Origin: Coemansia sp. RSA 487
Taxonomy: Eukaryota > Kickxellomycota > Kickxellomycetes > Kickxellales > Kickxellaceae
Direction: 5' to 3'
Assembly: GCA_027577595.1 (NCBI GenBank)
Contig: JANBRJ010000005.1
Coordinates: forward strand, 62,001 to 126,000
Length of the DNA: 64,000 bases
The notes beneath the pieces are model-generated. The model searched no databases. It was not told where the DNA came from and saw only the letters and a list, made by a program, of their open reading frames with translations. Each line of letters begins with the position of its first letter. The first letter of the stretch is position 1. The position numbers were made by a program, and so were the translations under genes. Shown here in pieces: positions 1 through 9,416 of the stretch.

Positions 1-258
1 GACAGTCTCTATACGCAGTACTATCCGCTAAGTCACCGTCTCGGACACTGGGAGGCTATATCATATTCCATCAACGATGCAGCTGCAATCGCAGAGACAG
101 CGTTAGCATTTGCCATTCTCTGCACCAACTTTACGCTGGCATTTGTTCCAAGGAAATGCAGAAAAGGCACTAGAGCTGTGGTGACGGACTTTATTGAGAG
201 TGGGTTATACAATGCTCACATCGACAAGATGCAGTGCCTTCTTCGGATCATGGGCTGA
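1..258 (+). CDS. 3' end of an unrecognised protein gene (partial)
   Basis: The frame is open from the first base of the window to a TGA at 256-258, giving 86 codons of a C-terminus; the start lies outside the window. The visible part contains a moderately hydrophobic stretch (AETALAFAILCTNFTLAFV) followed by a basic patch (PRKCRKGTR) and ends LLRIMG. I do not recognise a family. Base and codon use look like the neighbouring genes and there is no stop in the frame, so I read it as the end of a real gene, but the reading could also be a last exon. The 296 bases that follow, before the Kre33 start, are AT-rich with A- and T-runs and look like a 3' UTR plus promoter. Confidence 0.5.
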   Translation, partial: DSLYTQYYPLSHRLGHWEAISYSINDAAAIAETALAFAILCTNFTLAFVPRKCRKGTRAVVTDFIESGLYNAHIDKMQCLLRIMG

Positions 259-554
259 AATTTTGGACAAATACGAGACCATGTTTGTAGCTATTCTGAT
301 ATTTTGAAATCATTTGCTGTTTTTTTGTAACACTGCATGATCAGTTGATTATTATGATTAGCTGGATTATGTGCCAGATTGAAAGCTAAAAACTTTTGGA
401 TCGAAATAAAAAAAAAAGAATTTGCTCCCTTTTTTGTATCGTGCCAAACAGCAACTTCCTTCTGTCTTGTTCAACACCAAGGGGCTTTTGTTTTATACTC
501 TATTTAGTTTCTGTTGACTTTTAAAACTTGAAAGACGCAAGGACAAGGTGAATA

Positions 555-3500
555 ATGGTTAGAAAGGCAGTGGACTCGCGTATCAATACGCTCATTAAGA
601 ATGGCGTGCAGCAGAACCACCGTTCGTTCTACGTGCTAGTTGGCGACAGGGGCAAAGATCAGGTAACGTATTCACGGTACATAACGAAACATACTCCGCA
701 AGAGGCCCACTACGAACAAAATAAGAAGAGCGCGCTCCTAATAATAAACTATTGTGTTATAATATTGTAGATTGTAAACCTGCACTGGATGCTGTCGCAA
801 GCAAAGGTATCCGGGCGACCATCAGTCCTGTGGTGCTACAAAAAGGAACTCGGGTTCACTACGCACCGCAAGAAGCGAGAGGCCAAGATCAAGCGCGAGA
901 TCAAAAAGGGGATCCGTGAAACCAACCAAGAGGATCCATTCGAGATGTTTATAACAATGACGGACATCCGGTACACGTACTACAAGGAGTCGCACAAAAT
1001 ACTGGGAAACACATACGGAATGTGCGTGTTGCAAGACTTTGAAGCGCTGACGCCCAACATCCTTGCACGGACGATCGAGACGGTCGAAGGTGGTGGAATA
1101 GTTGTTTTGCTGCTGAAGACGATGAAATCGCTCAAGCAGCTGTACACGATGACGATGGATGTGCATTCGCGGTATAGAACTGAGGTGCATGGAGACGTTG
1201 TGGCGCGCTTCAACGAGCGCTTCATTCTCTCGCTGGTCGACAACAAATCATGCCTTGTGTTGGACGACGAGCTCAATGTGTTGCCGATCTCGCTAGGAAA
1301 GAGCGTCAAGCCGCTGCCGCCCAAGAAGAGCAGCGAGGCGTCGCCGCGGGAACAGGAGCTCGTGTCGCTGAAGGCGTCGCTTGCCGACACGCAGCCGATC
1401 GGCGGCCTCATTGCGCGCGCAAAGACCCTGGATCAGGCAAAGGCAATCATGACATTCGTTGACGCTATTTCAGAGAAGAACCTGCGCACCACAGTGTCGC
1501 TGACGGCTGGGCGCGGACGCGGCAAATCCGCAGCCCTGGGTATTGCGCTTGCCGGAGCGATTGCCTACGGGTACTCGAACATCTTTGTGACGTCGCCATC
1601 GCCAGAGAACCTGAAGACGCTGTTCCAGTTTATCTTCAAGGGATTTGACGCGCTGGGGTTCGAGGAGCACATCGACTACGACATCGTGCAATCAACCAAC
1701 CCGGAGTTCCGCGACGCTGTGGTGCGTGTCAACGTGTTCCGCAAGCACCGGCAGACGATCCAGTACATCCAACCGCAGGACGCGTACACGCTATCGCAGG
1801 CTGAGCTTGTGGTCATCGACGAGGCTGCGGCGATTCCGCTGCCGCTGGTCAAGAAGCTTATGGGGCCATATCTCGTGTTCATGGCGTCGACCATCAACGG
1901 GTACGAGGGCACTGGTCGCTCGCTGTCGCTCAAGCTGCTCCAGCAGCTGCGCGAGCAGTCACGCGGCTTTGTTTCAGGTCTCACGTCCAAGGCAACAGGT
2001 GCGTCGTCGGGCGGACGGTCGCTGAAAGAGGTGACGCTGGACGAACCCATCAGATACAGCTTGGGCGACTCGACCGAGCAGTGGCTCAACAAGCTGCTGT
2101 GCCTGGACGCCTCGATTGTGCCCAAGACCGTTGGCGGATGCCCGCATCCGTCTGAATGCGACCTGTACTGGATCAACCGCGACTCGCTGTTTTCGTACCA
2201 CCCTGTATCCGAGGCTTTCCTGCAGCGGCTGATGGCGCTGTTCGTTGCCTCGCACTACAAGAACTCGCCAAACGATCTCCAGCTGATGAGCGATGCTCCG
2301 GCACACCAGATCTTTGTGCTTCTCCCGCCCATCGACCCCAACGCAACCAAGCTCCCTGAGCCCCTGTGCGCCATCCAGGTGTGCCTGGAAGGCGAGATAT
2401 CGCGCCAAGCTGTCATGAACAAGCTAGGTCGTGGCGAGCGCAACGAAGGCGACTTGATCCCATGGCTTGTGTCGCAGCAGTACCAGGACGGCGACTTTGC
2501 GTCGCTCTCAGGCGCCCGCGTCGTGCGTATTGCCACGCACCCTGACTACGCGAGCATGGGATACGGATCGCGCGCTTTGGAGCAGCTACGCAAGTTCTAC
2601 GAAGGATCGTTCCACTCGCTGCAAGAGCCCGTGGCCGACACCACTGATGATGCTGGTGTCAAGAGCTCGCTGATTGACTCGGAGGAGCAGGGGCTGCAGC
2701 GCATCACCGATGAGGAGCTCGAGGACTCGGACTTGCACAAGGACTCTGTTGGCATCCGCGACCCCACAACCATGCCTCCGTTGTTTTTGGCGCTTCCCGA
2801 GAAAAAGGCCATGCGCCTGCACTGGCTCGGCGTAAGCTACGGCTTGACACAGTCGCTGCACAAGTTTTGGAAGCGCGCAGGGTATGCACCCGTCTACATG
2901 CGCCAGACAAGCAACGATTTGACCGGCGAGTACACTTGCGTCATGCTCAACGAGCTATCGACCCGCGAGATGGCCGTCCAGGCAAAGGACCAGTGGCTCG
3001 ACGCCTTTGTGCGTGATTTCCACCGCCGCTTCTGCACCCTCCTCTCGTACTCGTTCAAGGAGTTTACAAGCGTCTTAGCCATGAGCATCTTGGATTCTGC
3101 CAAGCCAAAAGGACACGCTGACAAGTCGGCTTTGCAGCAAATGGCCACTGCGCCATACACGCGTGCCGATCTGGACAGAGATTTCAGCAGCTATGATCTC
3201 AAGCGCCTCGAATCGTACTCGAATAACCTGATCGACTACCACGTTGTGCTTGACATGCTTCCAGCGATTGCTGAAAACTACTTTGCCTCACGCTTCGGCG
3301 TCGGCGTGTCTCTCTCGGGTGTCCAGGCTTGTATTTTGCTGGGTGTCGGGCTGCAGCGCAAGTCCGTTGACGCAATTGAAAAGGAGCTCAACCTCCCGAG
3401 TCGCCAGATCCTTGCGCTGTTCACCAAGGTTTTGCGCAAGTTCTCAAACTACTTCCGCGACCTAGAATCAAAAGCCATTGAAGCCGAGCTCGAAAATGGA

Positions 3501-3941
3501 CGCAAGGAGGGAGCCGAATCGGCCATGGACACCGATGATGATGCATCCGACGATGATGTGAAGCCTAGTGCAAAACGCTCGCTCACAGACGAGGCCGCTT
3601 GGGACCCAACCGTCAAGTCGCTTGCCGACGATCTAGAGGAAGCTGGCAACGAAATGGCCAGTCAGTTCAGGCAGAAGCAGCGCGAGCTCATTGACGCCAT
3701 CGATCTTTCCGAGTTTGCCATCGCTGAGAACAAGCAGGACTGGGGCGCCGCCGAATCACAGATCAAAAAGGCTGTAAGATCCGGTGGTGCTGTCCAAACC
3801 GTGGTCAGCGTTCAGAACCCGACAAGCTCGAAGAAGGCAAAGAAGGATCGCTCTGTGGTTCGTGACCTTGTGAAGAGCGAGGAGGCGCGCGTGCAAAAGA
3901 ACAAAAAGTCAAAGACTAGTAAAAAGACTAAAAAGTTCTAA
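555..3941 (+). CDS. KRE33: RNA cytidine acetyltransferase Kre33/NAT10 (two exons)
   Basis: ATP-dependent RNA helicase-like acetyltransferase of the nucleolus that makes N4-acetylcytidine in 18S rRNA and, with Tan1, in tRNA. Exon 1 is 555-662 (36 codons) and exon 2 is 771-3941; the intron 663-770 (108 nt) runs GTAACG...TTGTAG, has a CTAATAATAAACT-like branch region, and is in phase 0. The product is about 1092 aa, close to yeast Kre33 (1056) and human NAT10 (1025). Visible landmarks are the N-terminal block (VRKAVDSRINTLIKNG), a Walker A loop (TAGRGRGKSAALG, about residues 281-293), a helicase DEAA box (VVIDEAAAIPLP), a GNAT acetyl-CoA site (RIATHPDYASMGYGSRAL, about 620) and a Lys-rich nucleolar-type tail. 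An acidic Asp/Glu patch lies near residue 950. It converges on the Atg29 gene with about 0.5 kb between stops. Confidence 0.95.
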
Positions 3942-4452
3942 CTTTTTTCGAATTATTATAGCATTCCCCCCTCCCAGAAACAGTTTATCTATTTGCAATA
4001 ACCCTCAGAACCTTTTTTTTGCTTGTTAACTAAGCATTCCAATGCTTTAATGGATTGCTGGAGCTGCTAAAGCGACATGGCCTTACAAAGTATTCAAAGA
4101 AAACGATGAAATGTTGGGACTGTTGAAGATTGTAATCTACTTTCCAAGGATATTGTTATGTGTTTTCACCCTGCTCTCCATAGCTTTGACTTGTTCCTTG
4201 GTTAGGCCTGCAATAAGCAATTTGCTCTCCTTTATCCGTGGAGTTTTCGGCCATCATAGAGGTGGTAGCGTTGTTTACCTCTTTCGCAAAGAAAGAAAAA
4301 TAGCTTATATGGCCCCATTGCTTTTTGGAACATTGTGCTTCTGTTTCAGAGAACGAGAAAAAAAATCTCCAAGCTGATATTTAAAAAGCAGCTAGACGAC
4401 TCAACCAAACGTTCAGTAATACAAAAAGGAGTGGCTGTAGGAAATGATGGCT
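3942..4452. other. Intergenic region between convergent Kre33 and Atg29 genes
   Basis: These 511 bases separate two stop codons that face each other, so most of it should be 3' UTR of both genes. It has T- and A-rich runs. One plus-strand ORF, 4111-4377 (88 codons, starting MLGLLKIVIYFPRILL), begins with a hydrophobic stretch that could be one membrane segment. It has no recognisable family and no good coding signal, so I do not annotate it as a gene. Confidence 0.4.
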
Positions 4453-5760
4453 CTAGTTGTTCTTTTGGGGCTTTTTCTTTTTCTTCGACCACGGAAACAC
4501 CCTGCTACCGAGAATCGACGACATCGTGGTGCTTGCATTCATTGCTTCGGACAAAAGTGCATCTTGCATCGCAGACTCTGTCAGCGAGCTGGCGGACAGG
4601 TCACTAAACGACAACGATGAAGCAGCAGATTCCGGCTGCTTTTCGTCTCGTGTGCTGGAATGAGTAGGCTGCTGCGAGTCGCGGTTGTTTAACGATATTG
4701 CCACTGGGTGTATTTGCTTATCCCTCTGTTGATTCTGTCTATTTGGCGATGGCCGAATACCTGCTGTGGTGTTGCGTCTCGTTTGCGTGTAGCTCGCCGG
4801 TTCGAATCGTGATCCCATGGCATCGGCAAGCATGCTCTGGCGCATTACCTGGTCGTCCTGGCTCTCAATGTGCATGCTTGGACCTCTGTTGGCCAAAACG
4901 GGGCTTTTTTGCAAGTACTGTGACTCAGCTATTGCATTCGAAGTGGAAATATCCTTATGTCTTGTTGTAACTGATGCTGTCTGCATTGACCTGTCGGAAT
5001 CCTGAGGATACGAAGCCTGGTTGTCTTTTTCATTTGGGTCCTTGCTGCTATCGCTGGCATCGTCGGGAGTGGCGGTTCCAAGATTCACAACTGGAGAAAC
5101 AGGCTCTTCACTGGCCTCCTCTCTTCCCAGCGACTCCACGCTTCGCATACCAGCTCGGTCAAAGTCGCTTGCATCCGGCGGAAGGTCCAAGGAAACAGAC
5201 GAATGTCTGTCCATGCGCGTAGATACAGCCGCTTCTAACATCGATTCACTGTTGTATGCTTCCTGTATCATGTCGCTAGCAGCAGGAGGCAAGTCTTGGC
5301 TATTTCGGTTGCCAGTATATAGCCCCTCTGCTGGAGCGCTACTGGTATACGCGCCATCGGCAACATCTGCTTCTTCCTCGTCAAACTTTTCAGCTTTATG
5401 TATCTGCTGCTCCTTTTCGATGTTGCGCGTAAACTGGATACTTTCTTCGGCAATATCCAGAGGTCTGCCGAGATGCTGAATGAATAAATTGGACGCCGCT
5501 TCAAAGACCTGGCTCAACGAGACTTGAAGCGTGGATGCCAAAAGCTCCCAGTCAAAGGTCACCTCGTCCTGCTCTAGCTCTGCCAATATATCCTGTGGTC
5601 GGTCGGGGCCAGGCAGCGACAAAAGACACCGCCAAACTTGCTCCTCGAGGCTCCATTCCTCGGTTGTTTGTTTCAGCTGGGGTGGCTGGAAATCGGCTGG
5701 TCGCTTGAACGGGTATCGAAATATAATGTGCACTGGGGTTTCCTTATGCTGAGGATCCAT
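4453..5760 (-). CDS. ATG29: Autophagy scaffold protein Atg29 homologue
   Basis: Atg29 is a subunit of the Atg17-Atg31-Atg29 scaffold that recruits the Atg1 kinase to the pre-autophagosomal structure in fungi. The first ~100 residues carry the family's fold: VHIIFRYPFKRP near residue 11, then a Trp-containing helix (EEQVWRCLLSL) and the WELLASTLQVSLSQVFEAASNLF segment that matches the usual LA..F.VP..FLLQQA pattern. The remaining ~330 residues are Ser/Asp/Gln-rich and disordered, as is normal for Atg29's regulated C-terminus, ending in a basic KKKKKPQKNN tail. The start is taken at the ATG at 5758-5760 (MDPQHK), because an in-frame ATG 20 codons earlier would add a non-conserved hydrophobic leader. 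This gives 435 aa. Assignment rests on the N-terminal domain only. Confidence 0.75.
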   Translation of the reverse strand: MDPQHKETPVHIIFRYPFKRPADFQPPQLKQTTEEWSLEEQVWRCLLSLPGPDRPQDILAELEQDEVTFDWELLASTLQVSLSQVFEAASNLFIQHLGRPLDIAEESIQFTRNIEKEQQIHKAEKFDEEEADVADGAYTSSAPAEGLYTGNRNSQDLPPAASDMIQEAYNSESMLEAAVSTRMDRHSSVSLDLPPDASDFDRAGMRSVESLGREEASEEPVSPVVNLGTATPDDASDSSKDPNEKDNQASYPQDSDRSMQTASVTTRHKDISTSNAIAESQYLQKSPVLANRGPSMHIESQDDQVMRQSMLADAMGSRFEPASYTQTRRNTTAGIRPSPNRQNQQRDKQIHPVAISLNNRDSQQPTHSSTRDEKQPESAASSLSFSDLSASSLTESAMQDALLSEAMNASTTMSSILGSRVFPWSKKKKKPQKNN

Positions 5761-6444
5761 GGTGCCCAATAATGTACAAAAAATGAATGATGGGTAATAT
5801 AAAAGGATGTCATAATGCAAAAGCCAAGGGCGGGTAGTGGCAGGCAGTTAGCACAGCCTTCTACACATTGACTAACCCTCTTGATGCTTGTGGGATTTTA
5901 GCATGCATACCAGCTGATCAACAACAAACAGAGATATTAGACAAAAGCTCCTATCTTTTTCTGTATAGCTTTGCGTTTCTACAATTTATACAAGCGTGTA
6001 CAAGATTGAGTAAACTAGTTACTTTAAATAAACTAAAACACGGAATAAGACGTATATTGGATGCCAGGTGCTAATATAATGTCACAGCTCTATTATGTGT
6101 TTTGGATTGCCACCATTCGTATAACCCGGGATAGCTGAAGTCATCGCAGCTTTGCAATAAATCCAAAAGTGCCCCCCTCTATTTTGTAGACAACAAAAGG
6201 GAGTACATTGTTCAAGCTTGGAGTTTTTTTTTTTTTTTTTTAAAAAAACGATAAATACTTTGTATAACATGCTTTCAATGTGCCACAAAAAGGAAAATGA
6301 AAAATAATACAAAATAAAAAATGGAAAGCCCGCTTTACCTCAAATTACAACCATGGATTTCAATGCACCTTTCTTCCCTTCTTTTATCTACTTTTATACT
6401 TCTTCACCTTTAAGAAAACTAGTGATCTTCGTTCAGCTAGCACA
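5761..6444. other. Divergent promoter region between Atg29 and the 6.4 kb membrane gene
   Basis: This stretch separates two genes that start away from each other, so it should contain both promoters. It is AT-rich with a 20-base poly-T run near 6223-6242 followed directly by A's, and a TAAATAAACTAAAA tract near 6025. No credible ORF, tRNA or repeat was seen. Confidence 0.4.
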
Positions 6445-7084
6445 ATGCTTCCTTTCAATATGGGCAGTTTGATAGACAGCGTTAAACAAAGGTTTCAAGC
6501 TGCTCAAGATTTAAGCCAAGAACCAAGTATAGTTCAGACGAGGTTATTTACCAAGCAAATACTACATGTTGCTATTGGTTATACAGGTGTGCTACTTTTA
6601 TTTGCAGAACTTTTGATAAGATTCAAAGATTTCGCAGAGTACCTGGCTACAGATGGTTGGTGGATTATTATTATAAATGTAGCTATATTCGGTATATTGG
6701 GGCTAAAAAACTCTTAATCTGTGTGATAATGAGGAAAACGATATATCACAAAAGGCTTTGGATGCTTTTGCAATTGCACAAGGGACTTTGATAGTGTTTA
6801 TTGTTGCAGGAGATGACACATGTATAATGCTCTGGGGTGTTAGAATTTTCATGCTATCTCACATAGGGCTTATGCTTAGGTTACATCTGATCGATATAGA
6901 TTTTGAAGGCAGCTACAGCTCTAAAAATTCATCTGCTGGCGGCGTGGCTCTCTTATTTGGGCTTATTTTCATGGACCTATATTGGAATAATTTCAGAAAT
7001 TACAAAGCTTACGGTATTGGTATGGATGGTTCTTTACCTATACGACAACACTATAAATATGACACTAAGCAAGCACAAATATAA
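6445..7084 (+). CDS. Uncharacterised multi-pass membrane protein, split over two frames (intron or frameshift)
   Basis: Two plus-strand frames together look like one small membrane protein. The first, 6445-6717, starts MLPFNMGSLIDSVKQRF and has hydrophobic segments around residues 33-50 and 72-85. The second frame, open from 6707 to 7084, has two more (LIVFIVAG and VALLFGLIFMDLYW). Joining can be explained by a 55-nt intron 6679-6733 (GTAGCT...GAG, phase 0, with a CTTAATC branch-like site), or by one extra A in the six-A run 6705-6710. The donor is weak compared with the GTAAGT sites elsewhere in the window, so I cannot choose. A third frame is open to 7172 and could supply another C-terminal hydrophobic helix. 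No family is recognised. Confidence 0.4.
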
Positions 7085-7315
7085 CATGTGCTCGAAGGCC
7101 GGCGTAGATTTTTACATACACTTTATCCTCAAGTTTATAATAGTGGTTGTCACAGTCAATGCATTTTCTTAGTAATTTGAGCCCATGACGGGTATGTAGC
7201 TTTGCTGGTATGTTTGAAAGTTCAGTCTGCTTTTTTAACTCGTTCTTTACTTTTGTGTGGCATTGCTACAATATATCAATTTACACTTGTTATTCAAAGT
7301 AGCCCTAGTTTTGAT

Positions 7316-8404
7316 CTACTTAAATCCAAACTTTGCCTTATCAAGCGGAACTAGAATGCCAACCATCAGACCACTAAATATGAATACCCAGACCCAGTTG
7401 CTGAGTCCCGAACTAGCTCTACTTCCAACAGTGGTCCATTGTGGATTATGTACACCAAGCCAAGCACTCAGCCAAAGAACAACAAGCACAATGTAGCCAA
7501 AGGCGCGATGGTACTTTATCAAGTAGTGTTTAGGCTGGCCATTTCCTCCAAGCGCAGAGGAGAACCGGGTGTACATTCCAAATGCCAGCTGGGTAAGAAA
7601 TATGAAGATTGTCAGCCTTCCGAGACATCCATGACCGGATGTGCCGTCCTCTGGTGCTTGTGTCCTGGATCTAATATCCTTTCGTCTGTGGATGCATTCA
7701 CCAATACCCACAACACCAACAACAATTGCAAGACACTGTAGTGTCGTGTGGAATATGCCGATCCTACGTTTTTTGCCGGCCGGAAACGGCCATGCCGTAA
7801 ACTGTAGTACGGCGGTCGCCTCGGTCGACAGAACAAGCATACCACCCATCAGAAGCGGATGACAGAAAATCGGCGACTCTGTCTTGGATCTAGCATCTAC
7901 ACCGAGCGCAACCAGAAAGAGGAACAGCATGAATTGTGTCAACGCAAACATAAAAGCCTTCGTTTTCCGCCGTCTAGAGCTGCGGTACTTCAGGTGGTTA
8001 CACGAGTCTGGAAGCGGGTCATTCGTATTGCCGACCACGTCAAGTTCCATTGCGCACGTGGTTTCCTCTTCATTTCTACTGCTCAGTCCAAGCGCGGTGC
8101 TCTCGGCAAATGACCCCACCGACAGCGTATCCATTGACGACCTGCCCATATGGTACTTTTGCTGCTGCTTGGCTGCCGACCGTTCTTCATCAATGGGGAT
8201 ATCGTCGGCAGTATGGCGTTGCACGTGGCAGATCGGCGGCGCTTCCTGTATAGGGGCTTCTGCGCTGCTTTCGGTTGCTTGGATGGGCGGAGACAAAAGC
8301 ATATTGCGTTGTTCCTGTTTTTTCTTGTTGACTATCTGTGCTATCCAGTTTCGCGAATGACGTATCTCGTCAATGGCTGTTTGCATACGACTTGTGGCTG
8401 CCAT
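7316..8404 (-). CDS. Cytochrome b561-type transmembrane protein
   Basis: This 362-residue protein has a ~140-residue soluble, Ser/Gln-rich N-terminal region followed by about six membrane helices. The membrane part carries the four haem-coordinating histidines of the b561 / ferric-reductase-like fold in their usual settings: CHPLLMGG, FHTTLQC, SGHGCLG and YHRAFGY. Families of this type pass electrons across a membrane, usually from cytosolic ascorbate or a partner domain to ferric iron or another acceptor; which acceptor is used here cannot be told. No DOMON or reductase domain is fused. The start ATG (8402-8404) is followed by MAATSRMQTAIDEI and there is no sign of an intron. Most similar in layout to fungal stand-alone b561 proteins. 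Confidence 0.75.
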   Translation of the reverse strand: MAATSRMQTAIDEIRHSRNWIAQIVNKKKQEQRNMLLSPPIQATESSAEAPIQEAPPICHVQRHTADDIPIDEERSAAKQQQKYHMGRSSMDTLSVGSFAESTALGLSSRNEEETTCAMELDVVGNTNDPLPDSCNHLKYRSSRRRKTKAFMFALTQFMLFLFLVALGVDARSKTESPIFCHPLLMGGMLVLSTEATAVLQFTAWPFPAGKKRRIGIFHTTLQCLAIVVGVVGIGECIHRRKDIRSRTQAPEDGTSGHGCLGRLTIFIFLTQLAFGMYTRFSSALGGNGQPKHYLIKYHRAFGYIVLVVLWLSAWLGVHNPQWTTVGSRASSGLSNWVWVFIFSGLMVGILVPLDKAKFGFK

Positions 8405-9416
8405 AACGGTTATTTACAAATATAGAACAATCTCGCTATTACACCGGGCATCTATAAGAGCCTAACGGATACTCATGAGTAAAGGTATTAAAAATATGAG
8501 CGTATAATTAAAGTAAGAAAAATAGACGTATGGTAGTATTTTTTTTCTTTCGCCAATCTCTAGAGACAAGTTTCATGGTTGGTGTTTGATATCTTTTTTA
8601 TTGCATTCTCCACATCAGCTTTTGGCATGCAGAAACGAAAAAGAAAAGAAACTAATGCAATAAAGTGCTACCAAATGTTACTGCGTTTGCATGCATTGTG
8701 TGAGTTGTAAAATAATTATCAGACTGCAACAATCTTCTATTTCCCTCGATGGAACAGCACGTTAAATCAAAAAATATAGCTGATTATAGCGAAAGCGGGG
8801 GAAAAGATGCACCAGCTTTGGATTAAAAAAATTGTGGAGACCGTACAGCGCAGTAGATGTGCACACATGACATTTACGCTCGTGTATGAAAGCAGCAGAT
8901 GCAAAAATAAAACCAAGTCATGAAGACTACGGAATTAAGCAATGGCCAAGCGTTCCGCTTTTCTTTACCTCTGCCACCAACCACCACATGTATCACCAGT
9001 TGGACATGTTGTGACTTGTGCACCTGGTCGATTTGCATTTCCATTTTTGTTCCATCTTTATTTAATCACCCTTCAGCAAGCTCATTATTCGGCATCCGTA
9101 TCTATTGTGTTTTTCCTGGGTGCCGTTCTCTGCTAGCACATGCTTTTCTTTTCTTTTTTTTCGTCTTGAACAAAACATGGTTGGATTATCTTTTCTTTCG
9201 GCTATTTGACATGTGCAATGCAAAAAATGGTTGCTGACCATGGTTTTGTTTTTCACTTGGCTGCCGTGTGTTGCGAATATAAATAAGCACACAAAACTTT
9301 AGCATTATCTATTCCTCCCCTCTCCTGTAATCTGCTCGTGTTTTTCTTTTGTTTTTCATTATACATTTATTTCTTGTATTTTTCTAATAGAACACAATAT
9401 CCATTGACGTGTCGCA
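8405..9416. other. 1-kb divergent promoter region, with TATA box upstream of the BK-like channel
   Basis: This region lies between the divergent starts of the cytochrome b561 gene (minus) and the BK-like channel gene (plus). A clear TATA box, TATAAATA, is at 9278-9285, about 130 bases before the channel ATG, followed by a pyrimidine-rich stretch (CTCCCCTCTCCTG) typical of fungal transcription start regions. Short ORFs inside it overlap one another in several frames and look random. Confidence 0.45.

Noticed and set aside
4795-4816. tRNA B-box-like GGTTCGAATCGTG
   Set aside because: It lies in the coding strand of the Atg29 homologue, with no A box or foldable arm around it.
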